Of a stretch of DNA of 19,622 bases, positions 1-5,423 are shown piece by piece; position 1 is the stretch's first letter, and the number at the start of each line of letters is the position of its first letter. A program made the translations under genes and the position numbers. Source of the DNA: CAZTBB01 sp964611755 (lineage in GTDB: Bacteria; Pseudomonadota; Alphaproteobacteria; Micavibrionales; Micavibrionaceae); contig CAZTBB010000032.1 in the NCBI GenBank assembly GCA_964611755.1, positions 1 through 19,622 of the forward strand. Direction: 5' to 3'. The notes below the pieces were generated by a model, which saw only the letters and a program-made list of their open reading frames with translations, was not told where the DNA came from and did no database searches.

Positions 1-569
1 GCATTTTGTGCATCCATGGTAATTTTGGCTGGATCTACTCGATTCCTCCATAATGAGTATTCACCTTCAGATACTATTTCAGAGATATCATTTAATTCTG
101 TTAGCAAAGGGCTACGGCAAAGATCATCAGGTGTACAATAGTCCTTATTTTTTACTAATTTTATTCCTGCATTTTCATATGAACGAGCCACCAAACGAGA
201 GCAAAACTGTTGTTGATTAGGAGATTTTAATTCAGGCAAAACTGATAACATAGCCTCTGGTACTGAGTAGCGTGTTCCAATTTGGGACCTAGCAAAATCG
301 ATTATTTGTGCGATTACAGCTTCAGAAGGCCTCTTTGCTAAGCGAAAAGCCCATATATCTTCGTCATCATCAAAAAATTCTCGTTGTAAGTTGCGGGCTT
401 GAACACCATTTGAGGTGGAGTCGATAATCGATCCGTGCTGTACGCAGATGATGGCATGCGACACAATTCCTTGTGTTGCCAGGCGAATTAATTTTCCTTG
501 TTTTGTGTTGCTAGCAGTGAGAATAATGTCTCCCGGCTGCAGCTTTTCTATTTTTATGCGTTTTGCCAT
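1..569 (-). CDS. Papain-like hydrolase, YiiX/permuted NlpC-P60 type (partial, 3' end outside window)
   Basis: This frame is open from an ATG at 569 to the left edge of the window, at least 189 codons. The protein begins MAKRIKIEKLQPGDIILTAS. The family pattern is 'LQPGDIIL' at the N-terminus, a His in 'GIVSHAIICVQHG', and further on a Cys in 'QQFCSRLVARSYENAG'. That order (His before Cys) is the circularly permuted papain-like amidase arrangement of YiiX/YebB-type proteins, which are predicted to cut amide or acyl bonds. No signal peptide is seen, so it is probably cytoplasmic. The start has only a weak ribosome site (AGGCAA), and no in-frame ATG, GTG or TTG lies close upstream. It is transcribed away from the methyltransferase gene at 797. 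The family call is fairly sure; the substrate is unknown and the C-terminus cannot be seen. Confidence 0.75.
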   Translation of the reverse strand, partial: MAKRIKIEKLQPGDIILTASNTKQGKLIRLATQGIVSHAIICVQHGSIIDSTSNGVQARNLQREFFDDDEDIWAFRLAKRPSEAVIAQIIDFARSQIGTRYSVPEAMLSVLPELKSPNQQQFCSRLVARSYENAGIKLVKNKDYCTPDDLCRSPLLTELNDISEIVSEGEYSLWRNRVDPAKITMDAQN

Positions 570-607
570 TATCTTGCCTGAAACTACACTGTCTTGTAGC
601 CACTTTG

Positions 608-636
608 ATTATTACCCTATTCAAGCAATCAGGCAA
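608..636 (-). promoter_or_regulatory. Candidate promoter for the YiiX-like gene
   Basis: On the minus strand TTGCCT (631-636) and AATAAT (608-613) are separated by 17 bases, about 40 bases upstream of the ATG at 569. The spacing is ideal and the -10 box has one mismatch to TATAAT. This is a prediction by eye only. Confidence 0.35.
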
Positions 637-743
637 TATGCAGCCACCTACCTAATTAACCATAAAATTGTGTGATAACCTCTAGTATGAAAAGCTGAGA
701 ATATTGACATTTTAAGCAAATCATAGGAATATATACTCAACAC

Positions 744-772
744 CACCACAGGTGCGCCTGCGGTGTTTTTTT
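744..772 (+). terminator. Hairpin plus T-run, terminator or attenuator
   Basis: Arms CACCACAGG and CCTGCGGTG pair over 9 positions with one A/C mismatch around the loop TGCG, and are followed at once by seven Ts. This is the form of a rho-independent terminator on the plus strand. No plus-strand gene lies before it, and it sits only about 25 bases ahead of the ATG at 797. It may therefore act as an attenuator in the leader of the methyltransferase-dioxygenase operon, or be left over from a lost gene. A TTGACA box at 704-709 lies upstream, but no well-spaced -10 box is clear. Confidence 0.5.
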
Positions 773-796
773 GTGCCTGAATGAAAGGAATTAAAT

Positions 797-1423
797 ATGT
801 TTGATACAATAAGAAGCACCGCCCAAGCATTTTCAAAGTTACGCCTTGGTGCATGGTGTGGTCTTGGCGATGTGTTGCTCGTCGGCGAAGGCAATTTGAG
901 CTTTGTCAAAACTTTGATGACCATGCCGCAAACAGGTGTAACACGTGTTACAGCAACCGTATTCGAGAAGGAGCGGAATGTCTCGGATGAAACCACTAAG
1001 AACGCTCAAAGCATTTTGCACAAAGGTGGACAAGTGCTTTATGGCGTTGATGCCACGCGTTTAGATAAAAGCATAGCGCGGCAGAAGTTTGATACGATCA
1101 TCTTTCAGTTTCCCAATGTTGGTAGCCGAGAAAGTAAACACGGACACACCTCTAACCATGTAATGATACGTCGTTTTTTGCGAAGTGCCGCACCATATCT
1201 TGAAGAGGGCGGTAAGGTATTAATAACGGCGGTTGATAGCCCTCATTACGCGGGCGCATTCAAACTTGATGAAGCTGCTGTCTTTGCCGGATATGAAACG
1301 CCGCACTGTTATCCTTTTGACCCGTCAATATTTCCCGGATATTCTCATACAAACACAAATGACGATGAAAGCGCGATAGACGATCATAAGCGCTTTTCAA
1401 CTTGGGTATTTAAACTGAAATGA
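797..1423 (+). CDS. BMT5-like (DUF2431) Rossmann-fold methyltransferase
   Basis: This 208-aa protein resembles the domain of yeast Bmt5, which methylates N3 of a uridine in 25S rRNA using S-adenosylmethionine. The glycine-rich SAM loop is 'LLVGEGNLSF' at residues 27-36. A second family signature, 'DTIIFQFPNVG', is at 99-109, and 'GGKVLITA' follows near 138. The N-terminal 'MFDTIRSTAQAFSK' is short and uncharged enough to be simply cytoplasmic. The ATG has a good ribosome site (AAAGGAA). Its TGA overlaps the ATG of the next gene (ATGATGA), so the two are translationally coupled. The family fold is fairly certain. The substrate in bacteria is not known; an N3-methyluridine or similar RNA base is inferred from the eukaryotic relative. 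Confidence 0.8.
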   Translation: MFDTIRSTAQAFSKLRLGAWCGLGDVLLVGEGNLSFVKTLMTMPQTGVTRVTATVFEKERNVSDETTKNAQSILHKGGQVLYGVDATRLDKSIARQKFDTIIFQFPNVGSRESKHGHTSNHVMIRRFLRSAAPYLEEGGKVLITAVDSPHYAGAFKLDEAAVFAGYETPHCYPFDPSIFPGYSHTNTNDDESAIDDHKRFSTWVFKLK

Positions 1424-2022
1424 TGAACTTGTTGTTTGATATAGAAGACGGGAAAGCCCCAGACATAGAGGGGCTATCATACATGCCTGAGTTCATTACG
1501 GCAGAAGAAGAACGTGCATTGTTGGGGGCCATTGATAAAAGCCCTTGGTTAAACGATCTTAAACGCCGGGTACAGCATTACGGTTACAGGTATGACTACA
1601 AAGCCCGCACGGTTACAAATGATGCGTATCTCGGTGAGCTTCCTCAATGGATAGAGCCGATTGCAAAGCGTTTACATGATCAGGGCATCTTTCAGGTCGC
1701 ACCCGATCAAGCCATCGTCAACGAATATGAACCAGGGCAAGGTATCTCTGCACATGTGGACTGCGTACCGTGTTTCGGTGGGACGATAGCGTCTCTTACA
1801 CTCGGTTCTGGCGCGATAATGCAATTCCAAAACATGTACGATGGCCGTAAAGAAGAACTGTATCTTCAAGAGCGTAGCTTGATTGTGTTATCCGGCGCTG
1901 CGCGTTATGAATGGACACATGCGATCCTTGGACGCAAATCCGACATTGTAAATGGGTTCAAGCTTGAGCGTAGAAGACGTGTTTCTTTGACGTTCCGGAC
2001 TATGGTGTTGGACGGAGAATAG
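1420..2022 (+). CDS. AlkB-like 2-oxoglutarate/Fe(II) dioxygenase
   Basis: This 200-aa protein has the full AlkB iron site: His112 and Asp114 in 'ISAHVDC', and His167 in 'YEWTHAI'. It also has the 2-oxoglutarate arginines in 'RRRRVSLTFR' (Arg187 and Arg193, five residues between them as in AlkB) and the 'NEYEPGQGI' segment at 101-109. The stretch 'VQHYGYRYDY' at 51-60 resembles the nucleotide-recognition lid of ALKBH8-type members. The family oxidises N-methyl groups on nucleic-acid bases and releases formaldehyde. The start overlaps the stop of the BMT5-like gene; ATG 1420 or 1423 could be used. Its stop codon TAG lies at the left end of a dispersed repeat. Enzyme class is secure. Whether it repairs DNA or edits RNA is open, though the methyltransferase partner favours RNA. 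Confidence 0.88.
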   Translation: MMNLLFDIEDGKAPDIEGLSYMPEFITAEEERALLGAIDKSPWLNDLKRRVQHYGYRYDYKARTVTNDAYLGELPQWIEPIAKRLHDQGIFQVAPDQAIVNEYEPGQGISAHVDCVPCFGGTIASLTLGSGAIMQFQNMYDGRKEELYLQERSLIVLSGAARYEWTHAILGRKSDIVNGFKLERRRRVSLTFRTMVLDGE

Positions 2023-2079
2023 TTATCACCGGACTACAATCCCTGCCACTTAACCAAGCAGTCATCGCTAACTATTCTC
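2015..2079. repeat. Long inverted repeat enclosing repeat copy 1
   Basis: GAGAATAGTTA at 2015-2025 is perfectly complementary to TAACTATTCTC at 2069-2079, with 43 bases between. An 11-bp perfect stem around the dispersed repeat suggests a structured 3' end of the mRNA or a mobile-element footprint. No T-run follows, so it is not a classical terminator. Confidence 0.7.
2022..2056 (+). repeat. Dispersed 35-bp repeat, copy 1
   Basis: First of four ungapped copies (others at 2745, 5245 and 9008). It is the most divergent; it shares GTTATC, GACTACAA and CCTGCCA with the others. The 13-base stretch GAGAATAGTTATC at 2015-2027 is identical to that at copy 3. The stop codon of the AlkB-like gene is at its left edge. 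Confidence 0.8.
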
Positions 2080-2108
2080 TATATACATTTATTGACTTTT
2101 TTCTTATT

Positions 2109-2132
2109 TTGTTATAACATAAGTTATAACAA
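2109..2132. promoter_or_regulatory. Perfect palindromic operator of the antitoxin-toxin operon
   Basis: TTGTTATAAC at 2109-2118 and GTTATAACAA at 2123-2132 form a perfect 10-bp inverted repeat with a 4-base centre (ATAA). Each half holds the 8-base palindrome GTTATAAC, so two dimers could bind side by side. It lies 12 bases upstream of the antitoxin ATG and covers the likely -10 box TATAAC (2113-2118), with TTGACT at 2092-2097 as a possible -35 (spacing 15, short). AbrB/MazE-type antitoxins commonly repress their own promoters, so this is the expected site of autoregulation. Confidence 0.7.
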
Positions 2133-2144
2133 TGGAGTTTTACC

Positions 2145-2366
2145 ATGGAACTAAAAGTGACAAAAATTGGGAATTCTTTGGGCGTTGTTTTGCCTAAAGA
2201 ATTGATCGCAAAGTTAAAATTAGAAAAAGGCGATATTATTTGGGCCACAGAGGCTAAGTCTGGGTATCGTATTACACCCTATGATCCTGAATTTGGTGAG
2301 CAAATGGACGTTGCTCGTAAATTAATGAAAAAGCGTCGCAATGCTCTAAGAGAGCTTGCTAAATGA
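2145..2366 (+). CDS. AbrB/MazE-family antitoxin
   Basis: This 73-aa protein starts 'MELKVTKIGNSLGVVLPKEL', the swapped-hairpin AbrB/SpoVT DNA-binding fold (residues 1-45: KIGNSxGVxLPKxL, then LEKGD). The charged C-terminal part (50-73) has 'QMDVARKLMKKRRNALREL', probably a helix that wraps and inhibits the toxin. The ribosome site GGAG is suitably placed at 2134-2137. The TGA overlaps the ATG of the Doc gene, giving the antitoxin-first, coupled layout of type II toxin-antitoxin operons. It probably neutralises the Doc toxin and binds the palindrome just upstream. Confidence 0.88.
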   Translation: MELKVTKIGNSLGVVLPKELIAKLKLEKGDIIWATEAKSGYRITPYDPEFGEQMDVARKLMKKRRNALRELAK

Positions 2367-2749
2367 CATCCTACACGTGGATTTTAGAATCTGTTGTTCA
2401 TGCTATTCATGATGAGCAGATAGCAGAGCATGGCGGCTTGCCGGGAACACGCGATATTACTTTGCTGCAATCTGCCTTGGCTCGTCCTGTAAGTTTATTA
2501 AAATACGAGCAACCAGATATTGCAGATTTAGCCGCGTGTTATGGTTATGGCATTGCAAACAACCATCCTTTTAATGACGGTAATAAGCGCACTTCATTTG
2601 TGGTAATGGAGCTTTTTTTATGGATGAATGGCTATGAACTTCTTGCTGATGATGCATCCTGTGTTTTAACAATGCTCAAAGTAGCCGATGGGGGCATCAC
2701 TGAAGCCGAATTTGCGAACTGGATTAGAGATCACACAAAGAAAAATTAG
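2363..2749 (+). CDS. doc: Doc-family toxin (Fic fold, death-on-curing)
   Basis: This 128-aa protein carries the Doc signature 'HPFNDGNKR' at residues 68-76 (HxFx[ND][AG]NKR), with the catalytic His68, the Asp72 position and Lys75-Arg76. In phage P1 Doc this motif transfers phosphate from ATP to elongation factor Tu and stops translation. Length matches the family (about 125 aa). The early 'GGLPGTRDITLLQSALARP' (24-42) is also typical. It is coupled to the antitoxin gene through an ATGA overlap. The motif appears intact, so the toxin should be active. Its TAG stop is contributed by the dispersed repeat at 2745. Confidence 0.9.
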   Translation: MTSYTWILESVVHAIHDEQIAEHGGLPGTRDITLLQSALARPVSLLKYEQPDIADLAACYGYGIANNHPFNDGNKRTSFVVMELFLWMNGYELLADDASCVLTMLKVADGGITEAEFANWIRDHTKKN

Positions 2750-2779
2750 CACCAGACTACAACCCCTGCCATTTAGTCC
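2745..2779 (+). repeat. Dispersed 35-bp repeat, copy 2
   Basis: Ungapped copy containing GACTACAA and CTGCCATTTAGTCC. The TAG stop of the Doc gene (2747-2749) is inside its first bases, the same place as the agmatinase-family stop in copy 4. Confidence 0.8.
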
Positions 2780-3071
2780 ACGATTTCCCGATATTCCAGA
2801 ATTTACTTGAGTAGCGTTTTTGAATAACGGGGAGAGAACGCATCACGGTTTAGATAATTTTTTCAGACCATACGACATTACATTTTGTGCTTTATTGCTT
2901 ATGATTTTTACAATAAGCAAGGGCACATAGCTCTCTTTTTGTTCTCACCAATCTTGGTTTATTTTGGTGGAAAGTATCTTATTGTTTATCAACATTAAGT
3001 CATTGAAAATAAATAAGAAATTATATTAACTCTTTATTCTTATCCACGCTAAGACTGACATTACAAGATAG
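2780..3071. other. Intergenic region with an AT-rich hairpin
   Basis: With repeat copy 2 this makes a gap of about 320 bases without a gene. The clearest structure is a hairpin at 2886-2927: TGTGC/GCACA outside and TTGCTTAT/ATAAGCAA inside, with a 10-base loop. Five Ts follow only at 2936-2940, so it is at best a weak terminator for the toxin-antitoxin operon. CACCAA/TTGGTG pairs just after it. The rest is AT-rich, with no clear promoter. Confidence 0.45.
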
Positions 3072-3215
3072 ATGTGGGGAGATTTTTTTAATCAAAATAT
3101 CCAATCAAAGAAAAGTAAATTCGCAGATGTGAAAGACCATCTTGCGCGATCTTTCGGTGCAGGTTACGACTTAGAAGATCATATCAAAAACCGAAACATG
3201 AGGAGAGAGGAATGA
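3072..3215 (+). CDS. Small protein of 47 aa, unknown function
   Basis: This short frame begins MWGDFFNQNIQSKKS, directly after an in-frame TAG, and ends in RREE. It is hydrophilic and has no signal peptide or known motif; 'DVKDHLARSFGAGYDLEDHIKN' is the most protein-like part. Its TGA overlaps the ATG of the next gene (ATGA), and that gene's ribosome site GAGGAGAGAGG lies inside it, which points to coupling. It lacks a clear ribosome site of its own. It could be a genuine first gene of the little operon, or the remaining tail of a larger lost gene. Confidence 0.45.
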   Translation: MWGDFFNQNIQSKKSKFADVKDHLARSFGAGYDLEDHIKNRNMRREE

Positions 3216-3580
3216 AAATTTTTTTAATGGGATTAGTTGTAATATTAGTGCTCTGCATAAGTTTTGTTATTTATGAGAGTTCAAAACCAATAGGCTTTTT
3301 TGATGTTAATTTAAATGGAAAATTTACAGAATATTTAAAAAATAACCTACCTCCGGGAACCCCCAAAAGTGAAGTCGACAAAATTTTTGTTAATCAGATT
3401 GGTGCTGCTTCTCTTGGCGCAGTTCAAGATGGAAGCTCAAAATATGCATATCGTCATCCATTACGTTTAGTAAACATTTTAACAATGACAAACCCACCTC
3501 GTCATATCGTAATTTTTGATAAAAATAATGAACTTGTTGACATTAATAACTTGCAGGCAAGAGGCCTGTGGAAAGATTAA
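3212..3580 (+). CDS. Small membrane-anchored or exported protein, BamE/SmpA-like pattern
   Basis: This 122-aa protein starts with a hydrophobic segment, 'IFLMGLVVILVLCISFVIY' (residues 3-21), behind a single Lys. It is either an N-terminal anchor or an uncleaved signal. 'LVLCIS' contains a Cys, but a lipobox is not convincing. The soluble part has 'LPPGTPKSEVDKIFVNQIGAAS', the same design as the next gene and reminiscent of the 'GMTxxxVxxxLG' helix of BamE/SmpA-fold proteins. A strong ribosome site (GAGGAGAGAGG) precedes the ATG. Function unknown; the BamE comparison is a pattern match only. Confidence 0.65.
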   Translation: MKIFLMGLVVILVLCISFVIYESSKPIGFFDVNLNGKFTEYLKNNLPPGTPKSEVDKIFVNQIGAASLGAVQDGSSKYAYRHPLRLVNILTMTNPPRHIVIFDKNNELVDINNLQARGLWKD

Positions 3581-3613
3581 ATGTTTTATCAATAACAATC
3601 CAGGAGAGAAGAT

Positions 3614-4024
3614 ATGAATAAGTTATGGATAATATTATCCTTGATAATAATTTCAATAGTTGTTTGTGTGGTTTTAGTTTCACCCCCGGGAATAAATCAG
3701 CTTAAAAATGATCCAACAAAATTTCGCTTCAATCATTTCTACACTACGGAAACTTTTACTTCTCATATTGATGTTCTTCTAAGAGAAGGCATGAGAGAAG
3801 AAGAGGTTGATAAGATTTTTATTGAACACGCGGGCGCTGAGAAGTTCCAACAAGGCGATTTCACCATTTACCGAAAAAATTCTTTTTGGGCATGTCCTAT
3901 TATAAGGAAAAGCTCAGAACCAAACTGGGAGTTTAAAGTTAAATACGACCAAAACCAAAGAATAGAAAATTTTCAAATTGAAGAAGTAATGCTGCGATTT
4001 ATCGTTATGCCACCATGCATTTAG
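3614..4024 (+). CDS. Paralogue of the preceding small exported protein
   Basis: This 136-aa protein has an N-terminal hydrophobic helix 'LWIILSLIIISIVVCVVLV' (residues 4-22) and then a soluble domain. 'LLREGMREEEVDKIFIEHAG' matches 'LPPGTPKSEVDKIFVNQIGA' of its neighbour: a shared EVDKIF core and a following Gly-Ala, then an aromatic 'YRK' like 'YRH'. The two are therefore diverged duplicates. The ribosome site AGGAGAGAAG is good. Same likely operon as the genes at 3212 and 4046. Probably periplasmic and tethered to the inner membrane; function not recognised. Confidence 0.65.
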   Translation: MNKLWIILSLIIISIVVCVVLVSPPGINQLKNDPTKFRFNHFYTTETFTSHIDVLLREGMREEEVDKIFIEHAGAEKFQQGDFTIYRKNSFWACPIIRKSSEPNWEFKVKYDQNQRIENFQIEEVMLRFIVMPPCI

Positions 4025-4045
4025 TTTAGATAAGGAGATGTTGAT

Positions 4046-4915
4046 ATGGGAAAAATTTTTATTGCTAGAAGTGACGTGTATCTTGGGGCTATAGATACAA
4101 GTTTTGAACATCTATTTCTTGTTTATGATGCAGATGGTGATCCATCGCCGGGAAGCTTGAATGATGCTTATGTAATTACTGCTGGGCCGAGTGGAACTGG
4201 AATTCCTTCATTTGGTGAGCTCATATCTGTATATGATGAACCTATACTAAATTTAGATTACGGTTCTAGTTCCGATCCACAGTCAGAATACACGTTTACA
4301 GAAATTTATTCCGGTTTAGACGCGTCAGCTGTTTGGGATGAAATGGTTTTATTTGCAGATCAGTTGACCGATTTTGTATCTGGAAAAGGCTTTACAACAG
4401 GACTGAGCTATAATCCTTTAAGTCTAAACAGTAACTCGTTTGCTGCTTCAGTTTTAAATGAATCCGGATTTAACGTTCGAGAAAATTTTCCAGCTAGTTT
4501 TTCGGCATTGGATTTTCCCGGCCATATGGGACTGTTAGATGGAAGTGGTGCTGACAACTTCACGGCTTATGATTATGATGGTTTATTTGACACGACAGTC
4601 TTTTTTGACCAAGCGGAGACCTCCGGCACGGACACGATTACGGTGGAACAAGGCGGCAAACTGATTGTAGCGAGTGAAGACATCTCGGATGGGCCGGTCT
4701 CAGACATCAATATCATTCTGGAAGGCGTGACAGGCGGCATTACTTATCATGCTGCTCATGGAGGATTAACAATCGTCAAGGTCAATGGTGAAGAGGTTGT
4801 AAGCATTTTCAATGGGCAAAACCTAGCCCCCGGAATAAGTGTTAATATCGAATATCATGATGGTACAAATACAATTACTACTGATGTAAGTGCGCTCACT
4901 TTCTCGCCGTTTTAA
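4046..4915 (+). CDS. Mosaic protein of unknown function, possible papain-fold N-terminal domain
   Basis: This 289-aa protein has no N-terminal signal peptide. The first half contains 'FEHLFLVYDADGD' (about residues 20-32) and 'SYNPLSLNSNSFAASVLNESG' (about 120-140). These recall the His and nucleophile strips of permuted papain-like proteins, but with Ser where Cys is usual, so activity is doubtful. The second half (from about 185) is rich in Thr, Gly, Asp and Val, like modules of type I secreted adhesins: 'DTITVEQGGKLIVASEDISDG'. Base composition rises in GC around 4600-4740, which suggests a mosaic origin. The ribosome site AAGGAGAT is strong. The last 93 bases overlap a convergent minus-strand frame. 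Not a family I can name. Confidence 0.65.
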   Translation: MGKIFIARSDVYLGAIDTSFEHLFLVYDADGDPSPGSLNDAYVITAGPSGTGIPSFGELISVYDEPILNLDYGSSSDPQSEYTFTEIYSGLDASAVWDEMVLFADQLTDFVSGKGFTTGLSYNPLSLNSNSFAASVLNESGFNVRENFPASFSALDFPGHMGLLDGSGADNFTAYDYDGLFDTTVFFDQAETSGTDTITVEQGGKLIVASEDISDGPVSDINIILEGVTGGITYHAAHGGLTIVKVNGEEVVSIFNGQNLAPGISVNIEYHDGTNTITTDVSALTFSPF

Positions 4916-5026
4916 GTCTCTGGCCTCATAATTTATCGAGGCGTCAACTGATGCGTTATAACCAGTAACTTTAACGCCAATAGATAAAAACTCCTCTTTT
5001 GGTTTTTTGACCTTTTTCTTTGCCAT
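4823..5026 (-). CDS. Small minus-strand gene, probably 3'-truncated
   Basis: This frame begins MAKKKVKKPKEEFLSIGVKV at 5026, with a good ribosome site (GAAGGG, about 8 bases before the ATG). The first 45 residues look like real protein, with a lysine-rich head and then 'TGYNASVDASINYEARDLKRR'. From about residue 48 it runs through the reverse complement of the end of the gene at 4046 and becomes Cys/Ile-rich without protein-like character. The most economical reading is a gene that lost its 3' part when the plus-strand gene was joined to it near 4905-4915. An upstream in-frame ATG at 5080 has no better ribosome site. Function unknown. Confidence 0.45.
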   Translation of the reverse strand: MAKKKVKKPKEEFLSIGVKVTGYNASVDASINYEARDLKRRESERTYISSNCICTIMIFDINTYSGG

Positions 5027-5209
5027 TTGATTTTCCCTTCTAAAGTAGTTTTTTGCAGTATCTACCTTAGATGAAATCAAATTCCCTGATAATTCCCTGT
5101 TATTTTTGGGATAATGAAAATTAATTTCGGTGCAAACAGTACCGTACAGGCATTTCTGCTAGACTTCTTGGTATGAAAGTCGCTCAAAAGTCAGATTTTT
5201 CCCTGTAAA

Positions 5210-5228
5210 TTCACTGTTAAACAGTGAA
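5210..5228. repeat. Perfect 8-bp palindrome
   Basis: TTCACTGT and ACAGTGAA flank a TAA centre. It may be a protein-binding site or the end of an old insertion. No T-run follows. Confidence 0.6.
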
Positions 5229-5244
5229 CATTGATATGAGAATA

Positions 5245-5279
5245 GTTATCGGCAGACTGCAAGCACTGCCATTTAGTCC
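5245..5279 (+). repeat. Dispersed 35-bp repeat, copy 3
   Basis: Ungapped copy sharing CACTGCCATTTAGTCC with copy 4 and the upstream GAGAATAGTTATC (5238-5250) with copy 1. Unlike the other three it follows no recognisable gene. AGTTATC at 5244-5250 has a complement GATAACT at 5364-5370, so a 127-bp unit with short inverted ends can be drawn. Confidence 0.8.
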
Positions 5280-5423
5280 GAAATTTCCGAGCATTTTGAG
5301 ATTTATCGCCGTGAGCCCCGCTGTTCGCGGCACTTCCCGAATGCCATCAGTTCGAATTAGAGTGATAACTGTGAATATAAAAATCAAAGACCAATTAAAA
5401 ATTTATATTCCCTTTTTTGGGAA

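Noticed and set aside
415..675. 86-codon plus-strand frame opposite the YiiX-like gene
   Set aside because: It is antisense to a frame with clear family motifs and has no ribosome site.
2015..2079. Integron attC site around the AlkB stop codon, with the toxin-antitoxin pair as next cassette
   Set aside because: The arrangement of repeats after stop codons suggested cassettes, but the arms read GTTA...TAAC, the inverse of the attC order (RYYYAAC...GTTRRRY). The core heptamers do not fit, no integrase is seen, and one copy follows a core polyamine operon.
2886..2940. Strong terminator after the Doc gene
   Set aside because: The hairpin is real, but it is AT-rich and the T-run begins about 8 bases after the stem, so it is listed only as a weak candidate within the intergenic entry.
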